A stretch of 64,000 nucleotides of DNA from Isoetes taiwanensis (lineage: Eukaryota; Streptophyta; Lycopodiopsida; Isoetales; Isoetaceae), in the NCBI GenBank assembly GCA_021234155.1, contig JAJEKV010000216.1, forward strand, positions 372,001 to 436,000, read 5' to 3'. A program made the translations under genes and the position numbers. Below, piece after piece: positions 12,786-22,689 of the stretch (position 1 is its first letter; each line of letters opens with the position of its first letter). The notes beneath the pieces are model-generated. The model was given only the letters and a program-made list of their open reading frames with translations. It was not told the DNA's origin and made no database searches.

Positions 12786-13580
12786 TTATATCATCTTCCT
12801 CTTCCCAGTCAACTGTATTTGCTTTGGTACAATCTTTTCTTCTTGAATATTTGGTACTTCCTCAATCCTGTATTTATCTGTTTGACCTTGATTATTGATC
12901 CCTGGTAATATCTTGTAATATTGTTCTTCATCAAATATTACATCCCTGCTAATTAGAATTTTCCTTTTGCTTGGATCATAAACCCTGTATGCTTTTGATT
13001 CTTGATCATATCCAACCAAATATGTGATATAAGCTTTGTCATCAAGCTTCTTCCTCAACTCATCAGGGACATGAGCAAATGCCAGACATCCATAGGCTTT
13101 AAGCCTTTCATAGTCTGGTGTTTTGTTAGCCCATAATGTAACAGGAATTTCTCCTTTAATGCTTATGGATGGCAACCGGTTTTGCACATACACTTCCGCT
13201 TTATGACTTCTTCCCAAAGGAAGTTTGGCAAACCAGAGTATTTAAGCATGCTCCTTACTGCATTGAGAATAGTCCTATTTTTCCTTTCAGCAATCCCATT
13301 TTGCTGAGGTGAGAACCTGCATGTCAGTTGCCTCTTGATGCCATGTATATTGCAATAATGTTTGAACTCATTAGACATAAACTCTCCTCCCCTATCTGAC
13401 CTTAAGCATTTGATTTTTCTCCCTGTTTCAACTTGCACCTCATTTGCAAACTTTTTGAATGCTTCCAATGCTAGATCCTTTGTGCTTAGGCAGTAAACTC
13501 TAGTCATTCTACTATAGTCATCAATAAAGATCATAAAATACCTCTTTCCGTAAATCTTTGGTAACATTCAAAGGCCCACA
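12786..13580 (-). pseudogene. Copia integrase core and C-terminal region
   Basis: The core (13567-13163) shows FIDDYSRMTRVY, LRSDRGGEF and FSPQQNGIAERKNRT, containing the D, D and E of the DDE catalytic triad. A frameshift near 13200 leads into the C-terminal region (13217-12786) with YVQNRLPSISIKGEIPVTLW, GCLAFAHVPDELRKKLD and FLISRDVIFDEE-like sequence. Integrase inserts the cDNA copy into the genome. The chemistry motifs survive but the frame does not. It continues as a degenerate linker to about 12450. Confidence 0.9.
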
Positions 13581-13599
13581 CAAATCCGTGTGTATCGGA

Positions 13600-14180
13600 T
13601 CCAACTTATTTCTTGCCCTTTTTTCTGATTTTTTGAAAGGGAGTTTACTATGCTTCCCTAAATGCAGCCAACACATTTAAGTTTCTCATTATCTTGAGTT
13701 GTGCCTTTGATCAGCCCCTTCTTGATCATGAGTTTGATGATCTTAGAATTTACATGACACATTCTCTCATGCCATGTTTTAGTACTTGTACATGTTACAA
13801 GATTAACACTTGGAACATAATGATTAAAATTTAAACCAAACAAGTTGCCAACTCTTTTACCAACAAACTTGAGTTTATTATTGACAAACACTTTACATTC
13901 CAATCTCTCAAAGAGAACTTTATACCCAAGATCAACTAACTGGCACACTAAAATCAGGTTTCTAACTAAACGGTACACAAAGCACATTTTCTAACTTGAT
14001 GACCTTCCTTCAAGATCAAAAAAGTTCGAGCATTCTCAGTATCTTTGATTTCTTGCAAATCACCATTTCCTAGTTGCACATGTCCCCTTTTTACTTTCTT
14101 GCAATCTTTAAGCAACTTTGCGGATGATGTCACTGTCCTCTCAAACTCTGAATCTATAATTATCATATTATCATCATTAT
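13600..14180 (-). pseudogene. Copia protease remnant and GAG-pre-integrase domain
   Basis: IIIDSEFERTVTSSAKLL (about 14165-14110) aligns with the copia aspartic protease active-site region, where D-S/T-G-A is expected. Here it reads D-S-E-F, so the catalytic Gly is gone. The following segment (13658-13800) reads TWHERMCHVNSKIIKLMIKKG and ends KLKCVGCI, which is the His/Cys pre-integrase domain that precedes integrase in copia elements. The frame changes between them. Confidence 0.75.
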
Positions 14181-14329
14181 CATGCATTAAATGACATAAT
14201 TTAGCACAACTAACCTCATCATCTTCATTTTGCTCGTCCTCCTCACTTCGAGTCTCCTGTGTTAAATTTAATGTTGGATTATCTTTGGAACTTCCCTTTC
14301 CCTTTTGTACAAATGTCCCTGCCTCTGCC

Positions 14330-15270
14330 CTGTTTTTACCTTTAGAATTTCGCTCCTTTGGTTGGGACGGCTTTGAAGCAAAGTGTCCTTTACCATCACA
14401 ATTGTAGCATATGATTTCCTTCCCTTTTTTGGACATTCAGGCTTTAAATGGCCATAAGCATTGCAATTATAACAAGGACTTTGTCTCTGCCAGCCTTGCC
14501 AAATCCTCTCTTTTCCTTATGTTTGCCTGCATAAAATACTTCAAAGAAATTTTGCTCATCTTCATCTTGGCCAAACCGCCTCTGTTCAAACTTAGTTCGT
14601 ATCATTTGTATAGCATGTTCCTTGGTCCTAGCAATATTCCTTAGCGGTGGTAGCCAAGTAAGCATTGTGTGACACAGCTCTAGAAATAGCTAGCAATTGG
14701 TATTGCTCATCTAATATAAACCCTGCTCCTTCTAGGTCTGCTACTATAGAATCAAACTTCTCAAAAAATTCAGTTATATTGTCTTTTTCATGTAGCTTTA
14801 GCTTCCTCAACTGTTTCTCTAACACATCTATCGGGATGATGTTTTAGCTTCATAAGTTTTTACCATGTATGACCACATTTCACTAGGACTTAGTCCCTCT
14901 CGAGCTTGAGCTTAATAACTGGTCCAACTTTGCAACAAATGATAGCTTGAGCCTCTTTGATTTTAATTACCTCATTTGTTGACATACTTGAAGTGATCAG
15001 AGGGCCCCCGTGCACTTTCTACTAGCCAGCCTATGCCGACTTCACCACTTCCACCAATGGAATCACTGTGCTTGAGCTCGAACTGGCTCCATTAGTTGAC
15101 CCTGCACCAGTACTAGTACTAGATCTCCTACTTGCTTTAGGATCAACTAAATACCACAGATTCTCAAATTCCAGGACTTCACGGATACTTTGTTTCCAGA
15201 CTTGGAAACCACTTTCCCCTTTGAACACCTCAATGGCATTAAGCAGATTTGCTCCAAATCTGCTAGACAT
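14330..15270 (-). pseudogene. Copia gag (nucleocapsid) remnant
   Basis: The likely start is the ATG at 15270 (MSSRFGANLLNAIEVFKGES), 24 bases after the primer site. A UBN2-type gag segment follows at 14630-14825 (LKLHEKDNITEFFEKFDSIV). Two CCHC zinc knuckles come next: the first (about 14474-14433, CYNCNAYGHLKPEC) is complete, the second (about 14409-14370, CYNCDGKGHFASKP) has Pro where the last Cys should be. The parts lie in different frames, so gag is broken. The intact protein would coat and package the element RNA. Confidence 0.85.
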
Positions 15271-15293
15271 GATTGATTTCCCTTGGATCTGTA

Positions 15294-15305
15294 GCTCTGA
15301 TACCA
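15294..15305 (-). promoter_or_regulatory. Primer-binding site, tRNA-iMet
   Basis: TGGTATCAGAGC on the minus strand lies one base inside the LTR end. It is the standard plant copia primer site complementary to the 3' end of initiator tRNA-Met, and it fixes the LTR boundary and the element's orientation. Confidence 0.93.
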
Positions 15306-15306
15306 A

Positions 15307-16019
15307 TGAAGAATTTAAAGCAATCACAAGTTAATTCAATAACTTGATAATATATTCAAACATGCAATGAACTAGACAAGTTCAAGATTTACTCATGCAA
15401 TTTCTCAACCTTATGCATTCACAAATCCTTCAAGCAATTAAGTTACACTTTCAATGACTTAGTAATTCCAATAGTCATTCTACCATTCAAACTTAATTTA
15501 TCTTCAAACCATTAAAGAATTGCTTTCTGATGTTTTAAGCGTAGCTAAGGTCATTGACCATGTTTGACCCGTCCAAGTACTCACCTTCGATCAATCAGAT
15601 CTTCATATCTGTTCACTGTGAATAGCGTTAGAAATACCCAGATATATTTCCTATGCACCTTCAATTTGTTTATAGCTCCAGATCCTTTGTTAGTTTAATC
15701 GCCGAGCTTTCCTATTGTGAAGTTTCGATCCTGAAACTTTGAATAGAGTTTTCCCCTCAACCTTTATATTCGTGTCAACATCCGTGTCCTTTACTAAAAA
15801 TATCTTTTGCTCCTTCAACCATAGATAAGTTTAATATTTCGATCCCAATGGTTTTTCAAACTTAACCACTAAGGTTATCCACCTTAAGCCATAAGTATAA
15901 ACCTTAGGCTATCAATCTTAAAATCTTTTTATGCATCAAGTCTCAATATCGACTTTGTGTTCAACATCATTTGTATATGTAATCGCACTGGATGTGATTA
16001 CAACATGATAAATTCAACA
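15307..16019 (-). repeat. Copia 5' LTR (713 bp)
   Basis: On the minus strand it begins TGTTGAATTTATCATG and ends AATTCTTCA, that is TG...CA. It matches the plus-strand LTR at 19903-20754 almost throughout, apart from a 139 bp insertion and a few substitutions in that copy. The next five bases on the LINE side (16020-16024, read GTGGG on the minus strand) match 4 of 5 with the bases after the other LTR (TTGGG). Confidence 0.93.
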
Positions 16020-16200
16020 CCCACTACTCACCATTATAGTTACGTAATTTCGAAGACTCAAATCCTAAAAGTGGTATCACCCTGTTACAATGCCAACTAT
16101 GTGGAAGGCCTTCTGTTAAGGCTTTATTAAATTTGCAAACCAACATAGACAAAATTACAGTGTTGTTTTGATCATGAGATTATTGTTTCACGTTTAATAT
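16020..16200 (-). mobile_element. LINE reverse-transcriptase fragment, 5' side of the copia insertion
   Basis: On the minus strand, directly before the copia 5' LTR, the sequence reads FNKALTEGLPHSW, CNRVIPL, KLRNY, then (shifted) MVSSG. This is the N-terminal RT region of LINEs of the FGLYID type (compare GFTEGFPPQWTNKKVVPI and NYRTIMVG in the related fragment at about 23220). It joins in sense with the plus-strand LINE starting at 20755 (ATGACAAAATGG, MTKWYSKEIEMKL). The two are therefore the two sides of one LINE split by copia and then by an inversion. Confidence 0.72.
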
Positions 16201-17432
16201 TATTCAAACTTTGTCCTAGTGGTTGGTTTTCTAGTTTTGATTATAAGGATATTTTAGAAGTTGGAATGACGATATAGCATGCTTTGCAATGCCCAATTTT
16301 GTATAACAATGGTTTTCATATTTTGATAATGCCACACTAGCAATGCGTTTTCAAACTTGGATAACTTAAGACAAGAATGCATCTATAGAATTGAGATACG
16401 TCATACACAAAACATAGAAAACCTTTATTATAAGGCGATGAGTTTATATGTCATTCAACTTGCTTCTTTGTGGAAAAATCATTGATTAAGTCATGCCTCA
16501 ATGACTAGGAACAAGATCACATCAAGGAAGCAAGAGAAAGAGATGGAAGTACAAGATAAACAATCTTTGGTCTAATAATCTGATCCCCCATCTATGATGT
16601 GTATTAGTTCCAATTTATCCATGTATATTACAATGAAGCATTACTTGTTGTACTTGTTCAAGCTTTATGGCATTGCAAGATAAACAGACCTTGGTCTAAT
16701 AATTGTTTCCTCCATCTATGGTTTGTTTATCCAAACGGACATAATGTTCTACTAAGTAGGCATTGGATTTTTGAATGTGTTAATAGTGGATCCAACCCCA
16801 CACATTCAAATAAATATTCAATATGTTTTGAATAAGGACTAGCAAATCTGGTTGCCGGATTCTTGTGCATATAAATCTGGTTGTATTGTAAGGAACGATG
16901 AAGTCGTAATTGTACTTACAAAACTTGTAGCAAAGATTTTGATGCTTGGTATATGCATTTGTAGATGGAAAACTGAACTTTGAATTTATGTATTGAAATA
17001 ACAAAAAGCATTTTCTCTAAAAACTTCAAAGCTCAAAGTCATGAGCGGTTGAGGTTTTATATTTCAAAGAGAGGCAATAGATGATATATGGAGCAAATGT
17101 TCATATAGACTACCTTGAGGTATATCCCATTGGATGTATATTGCATAATTTAGACAAATTGCATCGCAAGCAAGCAGTAAGCAATCCTTGTTTATCGTAG
17201 AATTTTTATTGATTAATTCTTTGATACCTAGCTTGTTTAGAGAGCCCTTTCTCAAGGTAGTGTAGATGGCAAAACAAAGCAGATTGGTAAACATATGGAC
17301 ACATAGAAATGGTAAACATATGGACACATAGAAATTCAAATGCTCAAGCTAATTCTTTGTAAATGAAATAATGGTATGACTCTTTAATAATGATTCTAAT
17401 TGCTTTAAATGTAATAATGGCATGACGCTATA
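16201..17432. other. Unassigned DNA inside the inverted block, with small tandem repeats
   Basis: No gene is recognised. A ~60 bp sequence starting CAAGATAAACAATCTTTGG (16552) recurs at 16676 (CAAGATAAACAGACCTTGG), period 124. A 25-base unit GGTAAACATATGGACACATAG is repeated back to back at 17287-17336. Part of this block may be the more degenerate 5' end of the interrupted LINE. Confidence 0.5.
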
Positions 17433-18477
17433 ATCGCATCGATCAAGAGACATCGGATCGCCATTCTAGAATGGGGCGAGCATGCATGTCGTGCATGCAT
17501 CGCGGCGGTGCATGCCCGTTTTTAGTTGGGAGTTCGCTATTTAGCGTTTACGCATCCATGTCTCATCGGGCTTCCTCTTCTCTCAGTACCTTATTCTCTT
17601 TGAATTGTTTCGAGGCGGGGAGGGGCTTCTTCCTGTAGGGTTTAGCCAATTGGCGTTTCTTTCATGCTATCCTTTTAGGCCTTTGGCCTCGTCCTGTGAC
17701 CTTCATCCTCGATCTTAGTTTGTAAGGAAGTTCTCACGGTAGTCAGGCGGTTTGTTGATTTCTTGCGAGTCCCATTCTAGAATCGCATCGATCCGGAGAC
17801 ATCGGATCGCAATTCTAGAATGGGGCGAGCATGCATGTCGTGCATGCATCTTGAAGCCCGGTGCATGCGTTTTAGTTGGGAGTTAAGCTATTTCAGGTAG
17901 CGTTTACGCATCCATGTCTCGCCGGGCTTCCTCTTCTCTCAGCCAGATACCTTATTCTCTTTGAACCCACCCTCCCCTTCTTTGTTTATTGTATTTTGTA
18001 CAAGTTTCATTTTATCATGTTTTTCTTCCACCCAACGGGTGATGCTTTTTTCCACCCTGGGTGATGCTATTCTCCTGGTATGTTTGTGTTGTCTCGTTTG
18101 TTGTGTTGGTGATGTGCAGTGCGGATTGGCTTAGCGGCATCTGTTTCGACTTCTCCATGCGGGGGTTTTGGGAGCGATTCTATGCCTTACGTTTGTCTAA
18201 GCCCCTTGCGAGGAAGGTTTATCACTAGGTTTTTCCTCGAAAACCCGAAAGGGTGGGGTTTTTAATCCCGTTGATAAGCTTTCTACAGTACATCAACCAC
18301 TCATCTATTAGCATTGTATTTTTTGGGGTCCAAATGATATAATTGGATTTTCCCTTTATTTTTTCGTGGGTAGTTCGTGATGTGCGGCTACCCATATCAC
18401 CATTATAGAAAATCTGCTGAGATGAATGAGAAGCCTATCTAGCGGTTTGTTGGTTTCTTGCGAGTCCCATTCTAGAA
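17433..18477. repeat. Tandemly duplicated GC-rich block with GCATGCAT palindromes
   Basis: Two units share a head of about 180 bp: TCGCATCGATC, then CATTCTAGAATGGGGCGAGC, ATGCATGTCGTGCATGCAT and CTTCCTCTTCTCTCAG (17433-17610 and 17783-17965). They also share a tail of about 37 bp, GCGGTTTGTTGATTTCTTGC then GAGTCCCATTCTAGAA (17746-17782 and 18441-18477). The second unit holds about 340 extra bp. The second tail ends exactly where copia RT sequence begins. It contains RY-type CATGCATG motifs. It may be a solo terminal repeat or promoter-like part of another element; I do not recognise the family. Confidence 0.6.
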
Positions 18478-18486
18478 TAATGATGT

Positions 18487-19350
18487 TTGCATCTAGATGA
18501 CAATAACTTGGCCAAGAACTTCCTGCACAAGGCAAGGCTGGTAGCTCAGGGATTTACCCAGAGATATGGGCAAGATTATGAAGAAACATTTTCTCCTCTT
18601 GTAAAAATGAATAGCATAAGAATGCTATTGTCAATTGCAAATGCAGCAGACTTGGAAGTGCATCATATGGATGTGACTACAGCTTTCCTGAATGCAAATT
18701 TAGAAGAAGAAATCTATATGAAAATACCTCCAGGGTTTGAAAAAGAGAATGGGAAAGTATGGAAATTAAAAAAGGTTGTCTATGGTCTCAAACAATCCCC
18801 AAGGGAATGGTATAGGTGTATAGACTCTTTTCTTAGGGAACAGGGCTTTGGCAAATTACAAAATGATGGCAATATTTACAAATTCCATAGAGGAGCTGAA
18901 TGGTGCATAATAGTTCTCTATGTAGATGACAACATAATGGTAGCTAATGGCATTGATATTTTAGAACATTGCAAGAACATTCTGAAAAGCAAGTTCAAAA
19001 TGTCAGATCTTGGTGAGTTGAAGAAATTTCTGGGCATAGAAGTACATAGAAATAGAGAGAGCAAAATTCTAACATTGACTCAAAGAGGGCAGATTGAAGG
19101 AATGCTAAAAAAGTTCAAAATGACTGAATGTAATATCAACAAAACTCCAATAGTACCAGGCTGCAAAATTTCAGCAAAAATGTGTCCAAAGACAGATGCA
19201 GAACGAGAAGAAATGAGCAATGTACCTTATATGTCATTAATTGGTTGTTTGTCCTATGTGGCAAATTGTACTAGGCCAGATATTTCTTATGTGGTGAATA
19301 TGCTAAGCAGGTACAACAATGACCCGAAAGGAGCAATGGATGGCAGCTAA
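18487..19350 (+). CDS. Copia reverse transcriptase (RVT_2), 5'-truncated
   Basis: An open frame of 287 codons carries the copia RT motifs in order: KARLVAQGFTQ, YEETFSPLVKM, HHMDVTTAFLNANLEEE, VYGLKQSPREWY and the catalytic IVLYVDDNIMV (YVDD), followed by the connection region (TRPDISYVVNMLSRYN). The first ~12 codons (HLDDNNLAKNFLH) do not match RT and derive from the rearrangement junction, so the start is not genuine. The frame ends at 19350, where a shift separates it from the RNase H part. The enzyme would copy element RNA into cDNA in the virus-like particle. Confidence 0.93.
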   Translation: MHLDDNNLAKNFLHKARLVAQGFTQRYGQDYEETFSPLVKMNSIRMLLSIANAADLEVHHMDVTTAFLNANLEEEIYMKIPPGFEKENGKVWKLKKVVYGLKQSPREWYRCIDSFLREQGFGKLQNDGNIYKFHRGAEWCIIVLYVDDNIMVANGIDILEHCKNILKSKFKMSDLGELKKFLGIEVHRNRESKILTLTQRGQIEGMLKKFKMTECNINKTPIVPGCKISAKMCPKTDAEREEMSNVPYMSLIGCLSYVANCTRPDISYVVNMLSRYNNDPKGAMDGS

Positions 19351-19908
19351 ACGTGTGTTAAGGTACTTAAAAGGTACAATGAATCATGGAGTTAGCTATG
19401 TTCAGAAAATTTACAATTGCATGCTTATTGTGATCTTTGATTGGAGAGGAGACCTAGATCACGAGGAAATCCATCCGGATATTTAACATTCTTGGGAGGA
19501 GCTCCCCGTTAGTTGGAAATGTAAAAAGCAAAATGCTACAAACCATGTCAAGTGCCGAATTTGAATATGCCTCAAATTACTTAGCTACCAAAGAAGTAAT
19601 ATGGGAAAGAAGATTGTTGATAGAACTTGGTTATGATCAAAATAAAAGCTCTTGAGTTGTCTTTGTGTGATACAAAATTTCGCATAGCAATGACGAAAGA
19701 TCCAGTGTTTCATGAAAGATCTAAGCACATAGAACTTGAACTTCATTTTATCAGAGAAATAGTTGGAAAGGATATAATTAAATTGGTGTATGTTAACACT
19801 GCCAAGCAACTAGCAGACCTGCTCACAAAACCTCTGGCAGAGAAAAGATTTACAGAATTGAAGTGCATGATACAATGTGTGGATTACAACATGAAGGGGG
19901 AATGTTGA
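19340..19908 (+). pseudogene. Copia RNase H remnant
   Basis: Overlapping the RT end, a shifted frame reads WMAAKRVLRYLKGTMNHG. TMSSAEFEYASNYLATKE (about 19550) matches the copia RNase H catalytic region, and ERSKHIELELHFIREIV with NTAKQLADLLTKPL (19714-19835) matches the conserved C-terminus. At least three frame changes break it. The last codons (MKGEC) run into the polypurine tract. Confidence 0.88.
19893..19902 (+). promoter_or_regulatory. Copia polypurine tract
   Basis: GAAGGGGGAA lies immediately before the 3' LTR, the standard position and composition for plus-strand priming. Confidence 0.88.
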
Positions 19909-20754
19909 ATTTATCATGTTGTAATCACATCCAGGTGCAGTTACATATATAGTGATGTTGAACACAAAGTCAGATATTGAGACTTGATGCATAAAAGATT
20001 TTAAGATTGATAGCCTAAGGTTTATACTTATGGCTTAAGGTGGATAACCTTAGTGGTTAAGTTTGAAAAACCATTGGGATCGAAATATTAAACTTATCTA
20101 TGGTTGAAGGAATAGAATAGAATAGAATAGTTTTTTTAACGTCCACGGAGACCAATAGGTCATGGGACCCATACAATGGGCTAGTACAATCATTACTACT
20201 AGGATTAAAAAACCCCTGCCTCGAGAGGTTTTCAAGGGAAAAACCTTGAGCAGAAGATATTTTTAGTAAAGGACCTGGATGTTGACACGAATATAAAGGT
20301 TGAGGGGGAAAACTCTATTCAAAGTTTCAGATCGAAACTTCACAATAGGAAAGCTCGGCTGATTCGGCTTAACGGCCGGATCTGGAGCTATAAATAAATT
20401 GAAGATGCATAGGAAATATATCTGGGTATTTCTAACGCTATTTGCAATGAACGGATATGAAGATCTGATTGATCGAAGGTGAATACTTGGACGGGTCAAA
20501 CATGGTCAATGACCTTAGCTATAGTTAAAACACTGTAACAATTTTTTAATGGTTTGAAGATAAATTAAGTTTGAATGGTAGAATGACTATTGGAATTACT
20601 AAGTCATTGAAAGTGTAACTTAATTGCTTGAAGGATTTGTGAATGCATAAGGTTGAGAAATTGCATGAGTAAATCTTGAACTTGTCTAGTTCATTGCATG
20701 TTTGAATATATTATCAAGTTATTGAATTAACTTGTGATTGCTTTAAATTCTTGA
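19903..20754 (+). repeat. Copia 3' LTR (852 bp, carrying a 139 bp insertion)
   Basis: It starts TGTTGAATTTATCATG and ends AATTCTTGA; the expected terminal CA is GA. It matches 15307-16019 in reverse complement. The length difference is accounted for by the nested insert at about 20112-20250. The following TTGGG (20755-20759) is the partner of GTGGG beside the other LTR. Confidence 0.93.
20112..20250 (-). mobile_element. Nested short non-LTR (SINE/LINE-tail) insertion in the 3' LTR
   Basis: These 139 bp are absent from the otherwise matching LTR at 15307-16019. The insert begins with (AATAG)n then a T run, GTCCACGGAGACCAATAGGT, GGGACCC, GATTAAAAAACCCC and GGGAAAAACCTT. The same words in the same order occur at 34719-34880. 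Read on the minus strand it ends in an (ATTCT)n tail, as expected for a 5'-truncated non-LTR retroposon. Confidence 0.75.
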
Positions 20755-21417
20755 TTGGGATGACAAAATGGTATAGCAAAGAAATAGAAATGAAATTGAT
20801 GATTAAGCAGAAAGGAATAGCAAAACAAGCAAAAGAACAAGTAGGGTTCACTCAACAATAGACCACTTGGTAACGCAGAGGGTAATAATAGAACATACAC
20901 AATCACTAGAGAAAACAGTGTATTGTTGTTTTGTCGATTTCAAAAAGGCTTTTGATACAGTACCAAGGTATAAACTTTTGCAGAGGCTGAGAGAAATGGA
21001 TTTACCACATCAGCTATTAGTGGCTATAGCCAGATTATATAAAAAGTGGAAGCCAAGATAGGTCCTAAAGAAGGAGGAGTGGAATGTGATATAGGGGTGA
21101 AGCAAGGATGCCCACTTTCACCGAAAATCTTTGGCTTATACATAGATGCACTAGGGGAATTCATAAGGAGTAAAGTTGGGGATGAAGAAACCCCGATTAT
21201 TTCTGAGGCCAAAGTACCATGTATGCTCTATGCGGACGACCTAATCCTGTTGACCTTGAATAAGGATGGCCTAGATGAGCTTATGGCAATTCTGGAAGAA
21301 TTCTGCATGAAGACAGGTGTGACAGTTAACATTGAGAAAACAAAGATAGTTAGTTTTGGAAAAATAGACAATGGGAAAAAGAGGTCATATACATGGGGTA
21401 GAGAATCCAAAAAGTAG
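20755..21417 (+). pseudogene. LINE reverse transcriptase (3' side of the interrupted LINE)
   Basis: From the copia boundary the sequence reads MTKWYSKEIEMKLMIKQKG and KEQVGF, then a shift to HSTIDHLVTQR, YCCFVDFKKAFDTVPR, GVKQGCPLSPKIFGLYIDAL and the catalytic LYADDLILL, followed by the thumb region (KTGVTVNIEKTKIVSF). These are RVT_1 motifs of the FGLYID-type LINEs. It is broken by at least two frameshifts (about 20855 and 21050). The N-terminal part is on the other side of copia, now at 16020-16200 on the minus strand. Confidence 0.9.
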
Positions 21418-22430
21418 ATGAGTACAAATACTTGGGTTAAAAGCGTTGATAAAAAGGATGTGGAAGCGAGGGGTTTGGAATAGAGATGGCGGTAGCAATA
21501 AAAAACTATTATGGAATGCAGTCAATCTGCATGCAACAGAACATAACGGACTGGGGGGTAAAAAGGGTATGTTCAATATAACAGTGGCCCCAGCTATGTT
21601 GTATGGAATAGAAGTGTGGGGAGGAAGCACTACAACGGGGAAGTTGGAACAAAGGGAGGGCCTAATAAAACACTTCCAATGCAGGGAACTAGGAATAAAC
21701 AAATCAATGCCGGCGATAATAGCATTGTATGAGACATGGATAACACCATTTGAAGTGGAGGGTCTCGATAGGACAATAGCGTATTTGAGTAGAAATATGG
21801 CGTATAGGTCAAAGGTGAAGCTAGTAAGGCAGACGATTGAGACTTCGATCGGGATGGCCAGAGAAGGTAAAGGAGGGTGGGTGTCCCATATGGGCAGATA
21901 GGCTGGGATGTGATCTTTGGAGGGATGTGGAAAATAAGCTGTCAAATGGGGACAAGGGGAACCTGCAAAAAAAGCTACTTCAGGTATGGATAGAAAAACA
22001 ACTGGATATAGAACTAGGAATGTATTTATTAATGATGAATCCAGAGAAGAGTATTGAACATGACATATACACAGATAGTAACCAGTCAAAGGCAACGAGA
22101 ATCACATTGTGCAGATTCAGAACAGGTAACCATGAACTATGGATTGAGAGAGGAAGATGGCAGCGGCTGATAGTGCGAAGAGAGGACAGATTATGCCAGC
22201 CTTGTGACCTGCAAGAGATCGAAGACGAGGAACATGTATGGAGCAAATGTCCAACATGTGAAGCGATAAGAACCAAATGGGCCAATGTAAATTGGGGGAT
22301 TCTAGTGGGAAAAGCAATGAGAGAGGTAGCCTCAGCAGAGGACACAGCCAAAGCAGTGAAACAGATTCTAAATGAACATGATAGATCTGTAGCGCAACAA
22401 AATTGCGGGACGCCACCAAAGGGATGATAT
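21418..22430 (+). pseudogene. LINE C-terminal region with zinc-binding motif
   Basis: Two overlapping frames (21446-21901 and 21837-22427) continue the LINE protein beyond RT. The first reads TVAPAMLYGIEVWGGS, a typical LINE post-RT motif. The second contains CRFRTGNHELWIERGRW and LCQPCDLQEIEDEEHVWSKC, a C-x2-C-x9-H-x4-C zinc-binding pattern like zf-RVT, and stops at 22425-22427. A frameshift near 21870 divides them. The function in the intact element is probably RNA or target-DNA binding. Confidence 0.82.
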
Positions 22431-22689
22431 GTCGGCACCCCCTTAAAGGTCTTAATATGGGTATCTGGGGCGTAGGAGAAAGCAATTTTTCTCAGGGACA
22501 AAAATTCGGGTTTTACTTTCACCATCCTCACGTGACTAAGACACTCACCACGAAAATGATTAAAATGATATAACGAGTCTTTTGAAGCTAAGCTCACACC
22601 TTGTACTCTAGTCATAGGACCTCCGGTCAAATGACGTTAAACATAAACGACACAACACAACACAATGCATATATTAAGCGCACGATGAT
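22431..22689. other. Probable 3' UTR of the plus-strand LINE
   Basis: Non-coding sequence lies between the stop of the plus-strand LINE and the 3' end of the minus-strand LINE fragment. A CACAACACAACACAATGC run is at about 22650. I see no clear poly(A) end. Confidence 0.4.

Larger units (their letters stand above)
12450..16019 (-). mobile_element. Ty1/copia retrotransposon, 5' half (inverted)
   Basis: Read on the minus strand the order is 5' LTR (16019-15307), tRNA-iMet primer site, gag with two zinc knuckles, a protease remnant, GAG-pre-integrase, integrase core and integrase C-terminal region. It stops abruptly at about 12450, just inside the linker before reverse transcriptase (last copia-like residues WLKAMQQEM). 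This order (integrase before RT) is diagnostic for copia. The missing RT/RNase H and 3' LTR of the same family lie at 18478-20754 in the opposite orientation. Several frameshifts split gag-pol, so it is dead. Confidence 0.92.
18478..20754 (+). mobile_element. Ty1/copia retrotransposon, 3' half
   Basis: Copia RT and RNase H, polypurine tract and 3' LTR run in order on the plus strand. The LTR is the same family as the minus-strand LTR at 15307-16019, and no gag or integrase precedes RT. Together with the 5' half it makes one complete element, minus roughly 120-150 bp at the linker between integrase and RT. The junction at 18478 abuts the tandem block that ends TTCTAGAA. Confidence 0.92.

Noticed and set aside
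12450-20760. Twin-priming 5' inversion of a LINE as explanation for opposite strands
   Set aside because: The copia 5' half is inverted along with the LINE 5' flank, so the inversion happened after copia insertion and not during LINE insertion.
21385-22630. Long minus-strand frames (up to 236 codons)
   Set aside because: They are antisense shadows of the plus-strand LINE C-terminal region, which has the recognisable motifs.
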